64,000 nucleotides of DNA from Selaginella moellendorffii. Its lineage: Eukaryota; Streptophyta; Lycopodiopsida; Selaginellales; Selaginellaceae. Both the position numbers and the translations under genes were made by a program. The notes under the pieces were generated by a model that saw nothing but the letters and a program-made list of their open reading frames with translations, was not told the origin of the DNA and did not search any database. Shown here piece by piece: positions 43,985-54,534 of the stretch; the stretch's first letter is position 1; the number at the start of each line of letters is the position of its first letter. The stretch is taken from positions 86,909 to 150,908 of the forward strand of contig NW_003314399.1 in the NCBI RefSeq assembly GCF_000143415.4, given 5' to 3'.

Positions 43985-45808
43985 ATGGAGAAGGAACCAC
44001 TACTATCGCAGCTCGTCAAGCGCTGCATTAGATCCAGGGACTTACGCCAGGCCCGCAAACTCCACGCCCAGATCGTCGCCACCAACAGCCGCTACTTCCT
44101 CAACCTCCTCATCGACATGTACGGCAAATGCGGCGGCGTGGACGAGGCCCGCCGCGTCTTCGCCGCGGTAGCGCCGCAGTCCAACGTGGTCACCTGGAAC
44201 GTCATGCTCACGGCATATGCCCAGAACGGGCATCTGGAGGACGCAAAATCCCACTTCGACGCCATGCCGCGGCGCAACGTGCTGACGTGGAATACCATGC
44301 TGTCGGCGGCATTTTCTATGCCGCGCGGGACAGCCGCGGGCGCCGCGGCGGTCTTTGCCCGGATGCCGCAGCGTACGGCCGTGTCGTGGAACGCCATGGC
44401 TAGCGCATATTCGCAGTATGGGCATTTTGCCGAGGCCAAGAACACGCTTGATAGAGCTCCAGAGAGGGATCGTGTCTCCGGGCTGTGCGCGATTCACGCG
44501 CTAGGGCAGCTGGGGCGGTGCCGCGAGGCGAGGGAGATCTTCGAGGGGCAGGAGCGGCGGGATCTGGCGGCATGGACGAGCATGCTGCTGGCGCTGGTTC
44601 ACGCTGGAAATCCAAGCTTCCTTCTCGATGCTGCCATGGGATTGTTCGCGAGAATGCCGGCGTGGGATGGAATCCCCTGGGCCGCGATGATCGGGCTGTG
44701 CGGCGAGGCCGGGCGAGTGGAATCCGCCAAGAGTCTGTTCGACGCGATGCCGGAGAGGGATGTTTTCCCGTGGGGGGCTTTGATCCAGGCGCATGCGCTG
44801 GATCAAGATCTGGAACAGGCGAGGAGGGCGTTCGATCGAATGCCGCAGCACAATCTCCAGTCGTGCACGAGCATGATCACGGCATTCGCACAGGGGCGCG
44901 ATCTGGAGCAAGCGCAGCGAGTTTTCGATGGAATGGGCGAGCACGACGTGGTGTCAAGGACGAGCTTGATCCAGGCCTATGCTCTAAACGGGCATATCGA
45001 TCGCGCTAGAACGATGATGCTCGCTAGCAAGGGGGGCCACGATCTTGTTCTGTGGAACACGATGCTCGCAGCGTATGCCCTGCTTGGGCATCTGGAAGAA
45101 GCTAAGATCTTGTTCGATCGGATACCACATCGAAACATTGGTTCATGGAACGCCATCTTGCTGGCTTACATTCACAAGAACGATCTCATCCGAGCTAGAG
45201 AAGCGTTTGATTCGATGCTAGAGCGCAATCCCACGTCGTGGACGATGATGCTCGCGGCGTATGCCTTGAATGGGGATGTGGTTCGCGCGGGCGAGCTCTT
45301 CCAATCGGTGCCACACCAGGACGAGATCGCGTGGACGCTGATGATCCAGGCGAACTGCCACAAGGGCGAATGCAAGCAAGCTCTAGCGCTGCTGCGGTCC
45401 ATGGATTTGGATGGAATTCGCCCAAACTCGATCACATTCTTGGTGATCCTCCACGGATGTAGCCACGCGGGGATGGTGGAAGAGGGCAGGGATTGCTTCC
45501 TGGCGATGAGCAGCGTCTATGGTATCGCGCCAGAGCACGATCACTACTGTTGCATTGTGGATTTGCTGGGGCGATCCAACCGACGGTTGCTGGACGACGC
45601 GGAGGAGCTTGTGGAATCGATGCCCTACTTGCCCGGGCCGGTGGCGTGGGCGGCGCTGCTGGGCGCGTGTAGGGTTCATGGCGACGTCGAGAGGGGCGCT
45701 CGAGCTGCCAAGAATGTGGTGAAGCTCGATCCAGGGAACTCCTCCGCGTTTATGTTGCTTTCCAATGCGTGCTCTTCGCAAATCTCCATCACTGCCAGAG
45801 ATGGGTAG
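43985..45808 (+). CDS. pentatricopeptide repeat protein, PLS class, truncated E end, 607 aa
   Basis: Intronless. After a short N-terminus (LLSQLVKRCIRSRDLRQARK) comes a continuous array of about 15-17 PPR units, recognisable by repeats such as DVFPWGALIQAHAL and NVLTWNTMLSAA plus DAMPRRN/DRMPQHN linkers. The C-terminus has an E-type motif (PGPVAWAALLGACRVHGDVE...LDPGNSSAFMLLSNA) that stops early, without E+ or DYW domains. PLS PPRs bind organelle RNA, mostly for C-to-U editing, which is extreme in lycophytes. The missing DYW means any editing role would need a partner. The ATG at 43985 is in frame; one at 43981 is not. No clear organelle presequence was found. Confidence 0.9.
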   Translation: MEKEPLLSQLVKRCIRSRDLRQARKLHAQIVATNSRYFLNLLIDMYGKCGGVDEARRVFAAVAPQSNVVTWNVMLTAYAQNGHLEDAKSHFDAMPRRNVLTWNTMLSAAFSMPRGTAAGAAAVFARMPQRTAVSWNAMASAYSQYGHFAEAKNTLDRAPERDRVSGLCAIHALGQLGRCREAREIFEGQERRDLAAWTSMLLALVHAGNPSFLLDAAMGLFARMPAWDGIPWAAMIGLCGEAGRVESAKSLFDAMPERDVFPWGALIQAHALDQDLEQARRAFDRMPQHNLQSCTSMITAFAQGRDLEQAQRVFDGMGEHDVVSRTSLIQAYALNGHIDRARTMMLASKGGHDLVLWNTMLAAYALLGHLEEAKILFDRIPHRNIGSWNAILLAYIHKNDLIRAREAFDSMLERNPTSWTMMLAAYALNGDVVRAGELFQSVPHQDEIAWTLMIQANCHKGECKQALALLRSMDLDGIRPNSITFLVILHGCSHAGMVEEGRDCFLAMSSVYGIAPEHDHYCCIVDLLGRSNRRLLDDAEELVESMPYLPGPVAWAALLGACRVHGDVERGARAAKNVVKLDPGNSSAFMLLSNACSSQISITARDG

Positions 45809-45945
45809 GATAGTCGTGTTCTTCATCTCTTTCTCGATCGAGCGTTCATCTCTTTCGATCAAGCGTTCTTCATCTCTTTCGATCGAGCGTTCTTCATCTC
45901 GTTCGATCGAGTGTTCATCTCTTTCGATCGACCGTGTCATCTGGA
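45808..45945. repeat. GATCGA-rich short tandem repeat
   Basis: About five imperfect units of 24-27 bp read CATCTCTTTCGATCGAGCGTT. They begin at the PPR stop codon and form its 3' flank. Confidence 0.75.
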
Positions 45946-46059
45946 AAGATTCGTTGATCCATTGAAAGCTACGAGCTGATCGACACAGGAAATTCTAGAA
46001 AAAAAAAGCCTTGATTCTTCTCAAAAAGAGCTTGAGATGTGACTGATCGATCGAAAGTT

Positions 46060-47125
46060 TCATGGGTCCTGGAAGCGGAGATGCTTGCCAGCGGCGATTG
46101 GGACCCCGTTGAGCTTGGTGATCGATGGTGATGGCTCCGCCACTGGTGGCGGTGATGGTGGATCGATCACTTCCTCCTCCAGCAGCTCGTCATCGCTGTT
46201 ATACTTGTAGCGGATGTGCTTTCCAGCGAATTGGACGAAGAGTGGTTTCTTGGATACACAGATTCCACTCACCCCGCGGCATAGCTCGTCATCCACAACC
46301 TCGTCCTCTTCCTCTTCCTCGTCGAATTCTTCCTCTTTCTCGGCCCCGGGGTTTTGATCGATCGCTCCTTCGTCCTCAAACTCGGGATCTACGAGCTTGG
46401 AAGTGTGATCGCGCATCGCCCATGGATTTGGGCAACTTGGATTCGCCTTCCCGTTCTTCTGGATCACGGGTTCTTCCTCTTCTTCCTCCACGCTCTTCTG
46501 GGGCGAACTTACATTCACATCCACTGACCAGTTGGAGCTCTGGTCGTCCTCCTCCTCGGCTGGATCGTGGATAGCGATAGTGATCATCCCGCCGGCGGCG
46601 GCGGTGGCGCCACCAGCTGGGGTGTTTGCGGGCGTTGGGCCGCCATGATCCGAGCACGGCGACGAGTACACGAAGCTAGTCACCTTGCAAGGATCGACGG
46701 TCTCGAGCAAGGACTGGACCTGAGATCTCAGCAAGCTCTCACCGGCCTCTTCTTCTTCCTCCAACACCACGGCCGCGCTCTTGTTCTTCGCGATCGCCAT
46801 GGCCGCCGCCGGCGAGCCCTTGCACATCCCAGCGATGGGCGAATCGTTGGTCACGTCCGCCAGTGGCCGCCGCCGCGGGACCGCCGTCCTCCTCTTGCCG
46901 GGCACGCCGCACCGCCGCCACCCGAGCTTCGCATGCTCCTCTGCCGCGATTGGATCGATCTGCAAATCCACTGGAGAGGCAGGCCAGGAAACAAAATCGA
47001 TTTGGGCAATACAAGAAGGCGATCGAATCAAATCGAGAACACTCACCGGCTAAGATCACTTCCTCCTCCTGCTGCTGCTCCTTCCTTGCCTGGCTACGTG
47101 TTCTCCGGACTGGCACCGCCTCCAT
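46060..47125 (-). CDS. acidic protein with PLADVTN motif, unknown function, 329 aa
   Basis: Two exons, 47125-47047 and 46970-46060, with a 76-bp GT-AG intron that restores frame. The N-terminus is basic (VRRTRSQARKEQ). Then comes RRRPLADVTNDSPI, an Ala-rich stretch, three long Glu/Asp runs and a conserved-looking C-terminus with PLFVQFAGKHIRYKYNSDDE and AAGKHLRFQDP. PLADVTN-type motifs occur in some cell-cycle-regulated proteins, but I do not recognise the family and assign no function. A nuclear location is plausible from composition. Composition and splicing support a real gene. Confidence 0.7.
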
Positions 47126-48490
47126 AGCTAGGTACCAAAGCTCCACTGCCCCAAAACGCGAGCACTCTCTCCCATTTTAAAAGCCGGGGGGGTAGCATTC
47201 AAAATCCAGGTAGCCGTTGGGAGCCGAATATTCTATTCCTCTGGTTTGCCCTAAAAGTGTTTAGCCCTATTCAAGCCCTAAAAGAGCCCTAAGGGCAAAA
47301 AGTGGATTGGATATGTCTGACGCCGACTTTTTTCTACAGCTGTACCAAATAGCAAATCTATCCAAATGTAAAAAAGCTTGCAATTTGCAAAGCTTGTTCG
47401 GTTGGGTTCTTCGTGATTGCCGGCACAACCAAAAGCCAATCACTCTTTCTTTCTTTTTTCTTACCCAGAGAGGAATGAAAGTTGAATGAGATTCGGGCAA
47501 TCTCCCCGGCCTGGATGGGAGATTCCATTCTCTCCCATGATGTGTGTGGAAGATTTAGGGTTCTGGGCTTGTTGTGCAATCGCAATCGCACGCCTTTTGC
47601 GATCCGCTCCTTTATGGTAAGTGCCGGGGAGCAAATTCAGTGCAGCATGCACGTTGGATGCTCGAAATGCATGAATGAGTTTGGAGGCTTCCGTCGCTCG
47701 TCGTCGAGTATACGCGGCACATGTACGCATATTCCAGCAAGCAAACAAAAGAACGGAAGAACTGCAGGAGCTACAGGACGAGTGCAAATGTCAAGGTGAC
47801 AACACACGCTAGCTCGAAACACTTCTAAAAACTGGGACACTACACCAGCGCCAAAACCATGGGAAAGCACCGGGGTGATGTTTTGGGTGATGTTTTAGAT
47901 CGAATCACCACGGTCCAAGCCAAACGCCACGGAACAGTTGGGTTTGGATTGGGTCGTTCGTGGGGAACGCGACGGGCCTTAAATTTCCCTTGCCTGTGAT
48001 TGGAGATAAAATTCCCTACACCCAAGAGGGGGGCTGCGTATAGTAGAACAACAAGTGGACCGAAGGCCGTCTAGTCTGTCCACCACACACTGGCCCTCTC
48101 TTTCTTTTGTTCCTGCGCTTCTAAAGATCGCGCCTTTGCAGTGCCTCGAATCTAAAACCCCCCAACAACCCAACACATTCAAGCCCAGATTTGGCGAGAG
48201 GTGTGATTTTGAGAGGCGAGCGCCCCTCCACAGATTAGGGTTCTTGAGAGTTGAGTTGAATAATCTTCTGCCCAGGATTCGATTCTACAGCCTAGCTCAC
48301 AGCAGTACTAGTACTAGAGACGAGAAGAGAGAGAGAGAGAGAGAGAGGAGAAAAGAAATCGCTACTCCCTCCAGTGAAAGAATTTCTGGATGGATAGGAC
48401 GATGATCGAGTAGGAGGCGATTGGAATTCCGGGCTATGGCGCCACGAGCACGATAAGAGGAGGAGGAGGAGGTCCGAGGAGGGGGGATAG
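47126..48490. promoter_or_regulatory. divergent promoter region of the acidic protein gene and NPR1-like gene
   Basis: 1.36 kb lies between two divergent starts. Close to the minus-strand gene (47248-47300) is a cluster of AGCCCTA words in TTAGCCCTATTC, AAGCCCTAAA and GAGCCCTAAGG. The right end (about 48100-48490) looks like the NPR1-like 5' leader, with a GA-rich run at 48325-48350. No protein-coding signal was found in between. Confidence 0.45.
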
Positions 48491-50952
48491 ATGGTCAATG
48501 TTAGCCGCGCGGCTAGCAGCGGCAGTATGACGTCGCGTCTCTCGCTGTCGCCGCCCACGCAGGGGCAGTGTACCGCGGGCGGCATGCAATCGCCGTCAAT
48601 TGCCGCCAGCAGCTGTACGTCCGCTGGCGGGGGCGCTTGTGGCGGCGTGCTGGCGGCGACGCCCAACGACGGCAGTGGTAGCGGCGGGCTGGAGGAGGAC
48701 CAATTGCAAGCGTGGGTGGGACTGAACAAGCTGGGGCAGGATCTCGAGGGACTGGTGACGAGCGCGGAGGACTGCCATTTCTACAGCGATGCCGAGATCA
48801 TCGTTGCCGAGGGCGTGACAGTGCCCGTGCACCGCTGCATCCTCGCGGCGCGCAGCCCATTCCTTCGCCGGATCTTCGCGGAGAAGCAGCGGGAGCAGCA
48901 GCGGGTCCAGGCAGCGGCGGTGGCGGTAGCGCCGCCGGAGAGGCGATCGAAGGCCGGGGAGAAGAGGAAGGAGCCGCCAGCAGCGGCGGCGGCGGCGGCG
49001 AGTGGCGGTAGAGGTAGCGGTAGCGGTCGGGTGGAGGTGGATTTGGCGGAGCTCGCGGGCGGGACTGGGAAGATTGGCCGGCAGGCGCTGATGATCGTGC
49101 TGGGATATTTCTATGGCGGCAAATTCCAGCGGATCGAGGAGGAATGCAGCGGCGTGACGTGCATGGATTCGCAATGCCCGCATGTGGCGTGCTGGCCGGT
49201 GATCGAGTTCTTGCTGGAGCTCCTCTTCGTGGGATCGCTGTTCCAAGTGTCGGACCTCAAGAGCATGGCGCAGGTAATAAAATCTTCCTTTCCCCCTTTC
49301 TCGATTTTAGGGTTCTTGGAGGGGATTTTGATCTCTCGCCTTCGTTCCATGGATGCAGGATCGTCTCCTCCGGCTCCTCCCCAAGACGCCGGCCGAGAAC
49401 GTGCTCCAGATCGCGGCGGCGGCGGCCGCGCAGCAGGGATGCGAGGCGCTCCAGGAAATGTGCCTTCCAATTCTGGCCAGATCCAACACGCCGGCGCTGG
49501 CCATCGAGAAATCTCTCCTCGCGCACGCCCCGGCGCTGGTCCGCGACATCGCGCAGCTCCGCCACCGCCTTGGCATCCACCCGGTGGACGCCGCGGAGGA
49601 CAAGCGGTGGCGCCGCGTCTACAAGGCGCTCGACTCCGACGACGTGGAGCTCATGGGGATGCTCCTCAGCGAGAGCAATTCCAGCGTGGATTCGGTGTAT
49701 GCGCTTCACTACGCGGCCTCCTACTGTGATCGCAAGACGCTAACCGAGCTCCTGGATCTCGGCCTGGGTGACGTCAATCTCCGGGACCGATATGGCTATA
49801 CCGTGCTGCACGCCGCCACGCTCCGCCGGGTGCCCGAGGTGGTCGGGCTCTTGCTCGGCAAAGGCGCGTCGCCGCTCGACACCACGCCCGAGGGGTATAC
49901 CGCGCTGCAAGTGTCGCGGAGGATCGCCAGGAACATCGAGCCGCTGGAGTCCGCCGAGGCCCGCGAGGACTGGCTGCGCGATAGGATTTGCGTGGAGATC
50001 CTCGAGCAGGCCGATCGCGCGAATCCTTGTCCGGTGTTCCCAGTGCCCATGGGCGAGAGGGAACTCTTGATGAGATTACTCTACTTGGAAAATCGAGGTA
50101 AAGTTCCATCTTCTCCTCCTTTGGTTCTTTGGTTTTTTGGAAGGAGTGATTTGCCAGCTTTCTTTCCTTCCATGACATGATCAAGTGATTGAGCTTAGCG
50201 ATTGCAAAGAAAGAGAGCTTTGATTTTTCACTTTGACTATATGGTGTCTTGGTGTCTCTTTGATTGTTGTTTGTTTTTTCTTTGCTTTTGGTTTGAAGAT
50301 AGTGATAGAACTTGCAAGTGTCAGGCTTTTTCCTGGACTGATTTCTTTCTAGCCAGTGTGCTTTAAAGTTTTTGGAGGATGTTCTCCTTTCCTCTTTATT
50401 GGCTGCTTCGAGGCTGGAAGAACTGGACTGATGGATGATGTTTTTACTGTTCCACAGTGGCATTTGCTCGACTTTTATGGCCGCGCGAGTGCAAAGTGGT
50501 GCTGGGACTGTCGCAGCTGGACACCACCAAGGAGTTCAGCATGGAAGACACGAGCAGCCTCATGGACCTCAACAAGGAGCCGACTCGATCCGACACGGAC
50601 ATAAACTCGTCGCTCCTCCAAAGAGTTAACGCTCTCCAGCGAGCAAGTAAGCACGGCACTGCGTCCTCCCGAGTTCCTGACTGTGACTTGTGTCGATGTT
50701 TTAGTTGAAGTTGGCCATCGATTCTTCCCGCGGTGCACAGCCATTCTAAACAGCTACATGGACGATGGATCGTTCGAGCATGAGTGCATCCAGAACCGGC
50801 GCATCCCCGAGGATCAACTCCGTCTGCTCGCCAAGCTCAAGAGGGTCACCGATGACAAGCAGCTGTCCGAGGCGTACCAAAGGGACGTGGAGGAGCATCA
50901 CAACTTGGAGCATCACAACTTTGGAGACAATGCCTGCTTGTATAGTAACTAG
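48491..50952 (+). CDS. NPR1-like BTB/ankyrin transcription co-regulator (4 exons)
   Basis: This belongs to the NPR family of salicylic-acid receptors and transcription co-regulators (nucleus/cytoplasm, partners TGA bZIPs). Exons are 48491-49273, 49359-50097, 50458-50646 and 50705-50952, all GT-AG, about 652 residues. The BTB domain (about 90-250) starts CHFYSDAEIIVAEG and includes the zinc-binding CMDSQCPHVAC (C-x4-C-x-H-x2-C). A long Ala/Glu/Lys-rich and Gly/Ser-rich insertion (about 135-175) splits the BTB. Ankyrin repeats (about 380-470) include YALHYAASY and YGYTVLHAATLRR. The C-terminal NPR1-like region has RELLMRLLYLENR and HRFFPRCTAILNSYM. N-terminal residues 1-70 are Ser/Gly-rich and of low complexity. 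Confidence 0.9.
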
Positions 50953-51303
50953 AGAGCTAGCAAAATCTTAGAGCGATCAACTGTTTTCTTCGTTTTCTAC
51001 TTTTTTGTTGTTTTAGGAGGGGAAACGATCGAACGTCCCTCAATCGAGTGAGTGAGAGTTGTGTAACATACCTTTCTTTACACGACAGTGTGCAGCCCAA
51101 CTTGTTGTTTGTTTTCAATGCCACCTTTTCTATGACATCGGCATAGATCTCGTTGAGATATCCAGTTTGACTTAGTTGTCCATTTGACTAGGGCTTATGT
51201 GCTAATAATTTAAAAACCCTAAACCACAAAAAGGCATCCAGCAAGAAGGACGAGGAATCTCTGTCGCCTACCACGAGACGGAGGATTCGATGCTAGATTC
51301 CAG

Positions 51304-52389
51304 ATGCGCGGGGATAATATTTCAAGGATCGAATGGCTAAGGATGATAGGAGAAGAGATGGCCATCTTTCCATTGGCGCTGGTAGTATCTACTTTCTTTC
51401 TCGGCGCTGCCATCGCCGCCTCCTGGGACCGCGACACGCTCCTCCTTTACGGGGGAATCGTGGAGGACGTGTATAACAAGATCAACTCCTCCTCGATCAT
51501 CAGCTCGGGCAGCGATTATAGGATCACAAGGGACTTGTATGCCGCCGAGAAGACTGGGCCCTTTTTTGGGGAGCCCTGGGTATGGATCGGCTGCGTTGCC
51601 ATCTCCGATTCCAGGCAAAACGTGGTGGTGGTCTTTCGGGGGACGTCCAATCCCGGGGAATGGGCCAAAAACTTGCTGGTTTCGCGAGTTTCTTTCACAT
51701 ATCTCAATGGTAGCACCGCCAATTCTCCCGGAATCCATGATGGGTTTCTCAGCTTGTACACCGAGTCTGACGAGGGGAAGATCAGCCTGAGGCAGCAAAC
51801 CGTGGAGGAATTGCGATCTCTGGCCTCTTCCAATCCAGGCTATAGCATCAGCTTCGTTGGTCACAGCCTTGGCGGAGCGCTCGCCACTCTCGCGGCCTTT
51901 GATGTCGCAAACAGTGATATCATGGATCATGTCCAAGGAAAGAAGCTCTCGGTCTATACGTTTGCGTCGCCCATGGTTGGGGACGAGACATTCAAGCAAT
52001 TGGTGGAAGAAGCGATCAGCGCTCTGGATGTTTTGAGGGTGTCGGATATCAGGGACGTGGTTCCTTACCTTCCATCGCTCAATTACGTACATGTTGGGGA
52101 GGATTTCACTGTGGATGGCTGCCAGTTTGATGGGAATAACAATGGAGGTGATGTGTTTTCCAAAGTGATAGAGTACCACAGTCTGGTGCGATACATGCGG
52201 ACTGTTAGTTTAATCAAAGGTGATGGGATCACTGGTGGTCGCATTAACAAGAAAGATTTGGAAGGTGTTATGGAGTTTGTGAGGCAGATAATCAGTAAGG
52301 CGAATGCTGGGTGGTCTGGATTTAAGAATTTGGTGCTCGCTATGAAGCATTATGTCCAAAACTTTTCAGCCTCCTGCACAACTAATTGA
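51304..52389 (+). CDS. class-3 (DAD1/PLA1-like) lipase, 361 aa
   Basis: An alpha/beta-hydrolase of the Lipase_3 family. The nucleophile elbow is GHSLGG with Ser at residue 188. The catalytic Asp is probably in SDIRDVVPYLP and the His in EYHSLVRYM. FASPMVGDETF is the usual family segment. Single exon. The first in-frame ATG is 51304, but a start at 51358 would give MAIFPLALVVSTFFLGAAIA, a good signal peptide, so the true start may be there and the enzyme secreted. Substrate (galactolipid, phospholipid or triacylglycerol) cannot be told from sequence. Confidence 0.88.
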   Translation: MRGDNISRIEWLRMIGEEMAIFPLALVVSTFFLGAAIAASWDRDTLLLYGGIVEDVYNKINSSSIISSGSDYRITRDLYAAEKTGPFFGEPWVWIGCVAISDSRQNVVVVFRGTSNPGEWAKNLLVSRVSFTYLNGSTANSPGIHDGFLSLYTESDEGKISLRQQTVEELRSLASSNPGYSISFVGHSLGGALATLAAFDVANSDIMDHVQGKKLSVYTFASPMVGDETFKQLVEEAISALDVLRVSDIRDVVPYLPSLNYVHVGEDFTVDGCQFDGNNNGGDVFSKVIEYHSLVRYMRTVSLIKGDGITGGRINKKDLEGVMEFVRQIISKANAGWSGFKNLVLAMKHYVQNFSASCTTN

Positions 52390-53540
52390 AGTATGAAACA
52401 ATTCTAACATTTATATCTAAAATATTGGTGCTGCCTGTCTTGCTCTTGCTGGCTGGGCTTGGATGCAGTGGCAGTTTCTATGGGAATTTTTCAAAAAAAT
52501 TCCTTCAATTGGAAAAGAAAGTTAAATATATTTGTGAATAATAAAATAAATGTAAAATTATAATATTAAAAATTATCCATTAAAAATATTTGTAAATAAA
52601 GTTAAGAAATAATTTTAATATAACTTTTTTAACATTTATTTAATTTCTTAATCAAAACCTAGGTTACAATATAAAAAACATTAATATTTTTAGGTACTTT
52701 TAAGAGTATCTAAAATAATATTAGTGTAAGCAAGAGAAGGGATTTTAACAATTTTAAAACTTAATTTATGTTGGAATCAATATGTATGTGTATAATAGAT
52801 TTTGAGTTTAAATCATGTGACTAAAAGTTTTAAATGCAAATCTTATCATGAACAATGATAATGCAAATACACCCAAATATGACTAAATGGAAGTGTGAAA
52901 GTTTTAAATAAACATAAGTGAATGGAAGTGTTGAGTAAATGGAAGTATGAAGGTATTAGTGGATCCCATTTTTTGGAATTAAGTTAAGCTTTAAATTGTT
53001 ATACAATTTAATTTATATTTCACTTAAACATTTTGTGTGAGATTGATCAAATTTCTTTTTTATTATAACACTTTTAGTTTCTCTGCTCTTTTTTAGAAGA
53101 GTGATTTTATTTTTAGGATTTTGATCTTTTATTCAACACTTCATTAGCAATATGATCCCAATCAATATTGTTGAACATGATATTGCTATCAATATAATAT
53201 AATAATTGCACTAAAACTCTAAAGTTGCATCCTCCTATGCATCTAAGTTTCAGATGGTTGCCACTAAAATTTTATTGGAAGGTACATTTAGGCTTTGTGA
53301 TGATGTTAAATATGTATATTTTTTTAATGTTAATCCTGCTATTCATTGTGATAATTAGTTGCAAGAACATTATATTGTCATTAAACCTTTATTTCCTTCG
53401 TGGAACTTCTTAGAAAATGATCATGGCTCTCAAAAAAAAAAACAAAAATAAAAAAACCATGTGACCATTTCTATTTTTATACTAAGTCTTGCAAAGGCCA
53501 AATTCAAGTTTGGCAAGTAACAGATTTCTGTTTTACAATG
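52390..53540. other. AT-rich intergenic region
   Basis: Very AT-rich, with many AATAAA/TTTAAA words, a poly-A run at about 53432-53460 and a repeated AATGGAAGTGT phrase (about 52887, 52922 and 52938). No gene is seen. It may be a decayed transposon or scaffold-type DNA; neither can be shown. Confidence 0.5.
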
Positions 53541-53544
53541 GCTT

Positions 53545-53994
53545 TCACCCAATGCTTCTCAAATATTCTATAGCTGCTGAACTCTGCATGGGATGCAAAT
53601 AATGCAGTTTCTGTGTCTCACGTTTCAGCAAAAGCGAAGGGGTGTTTTCTATCCCATCAACCGAAGGCTGCATACATTCGCAACTATGAGTGGTTAAATC
53701 AGTGTCCACAAGAGAACGACTCTTTGAAGTTTGCATGTAGCTATCAAAAACATACAACTCAGAGTCCTCCCCAACAAGAATTTTCGCTGCGTGCTTTCTG
53801 CGATACACGTTTGAGATTGGTACTGGGCTCCCCCTTAGTAGCATATGCGCCATTCGGGCATAAGATACCCAAATTCTATGGTGGTGCGCGTAAAAGACGA
53901 TCATCTTATCAGCATTTCCCTCCGGTGAGCCAACGATTAAACAACATTCCCAGTTTTGCAACGTAAAAAGTTGACGCGCTTTGAATTCGAGCAA
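53545..53994 (-). CDS. hypothetical protein, 149 aa (doubtful)
   Basis: An open frame from an ATG just downstream of the LHC-like gene on the same strand. The residue composition looks protein-like (GEDSELYVFDSYMQ and similar), but I recognise no domain, signal peptide or membrane segment. It could be a gene fragment or part of the 3' region of its neighbour. Confidence 0.25.
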   Translation of the reverse strand: MLEFKARQLFTLQNWECCLIVGSPEGNADKMIVFYAHHHRIWVSYARMAHMLLRGSPVPISNVYRRKHAAKILVGEDSELYVFDSYMQTSKSRSLVDTDLTTHSCECMQPSVDGIENTPSLLLKRETQKLHYLHPMQSSAAIEYLRSIG

Positions 53995-54093
53995 AGGAAA
54001 GAATGCGTTCTCACAGATCTACGGCTTTAGCAATCCAAAGATTTCTTCTGCGTGGATGTCGTGTTGGAAAAGAGATAGAAGGTTTCTAGAGTC

Positions 54094-54534
54094 TCATTCT
54101 TTTGGCGCGGACCTGAAAATTCCCAGCGCCGCGATCACCCCGAGGACACCCGCCACCGCCAATGCGGGAATTGGAGCTGGAGTCGTCAATCCGGCAGTCT
54201 AGAAAAAAGAAGCATCGGAACTTGTTGGAAAGATTTTCATGATTTCACGTACCTCGAGAAGGCCTTTGCCAGTGCCGATTTCTACCGCGAGCGTTCCGAC
54301 AAATCCAAGCATCGCGAATCTTCCAACCCAAATGCCCACTTCTCCCCCGGCGCTGCTAGAAGCCCCTTGCTCGCATTTGACAATCAATCCTCCCCCTCGT
54401 CTCCGTGCCAGCGATGGAATCGCTCTGCCCAGCGATGGAATTGGAGCCCCAAATCGCGATTTGAGACAGCCATGGCTCGCAAAACCCGGGCTGGCGCGCA
54501 AGCCATTCGAAGTGAGAAGAATGGACGACGCCAT
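54094..54534 (-). CDS. LHC-like (LIL/stress-enhanced) thylakoid protein, 128 aa
   Basis: Two exons, 54534-54253 and 54198-54094, with a 54-bp intron. The start is the ATG giving MASSILLTSNGLRAS, a chloroplast transit peptide of about 50 residues. The first membrane helix has the chlorophyll-binding LHC motif in GIWVGRFAMLGFVGTLAVE (Arg replaces the usual Asn-Gly-Arg pairing; Glu is absent at the ExxxR position). A second helix follows a TTPAPIP loop (ALAVAGVLGVIAALGIF). This fits the two-helix stress-enhanced (SEP) class of light-stress proteins better than one-helix OHPs. The exact subfamily is unsure. Confidence 0.75.
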
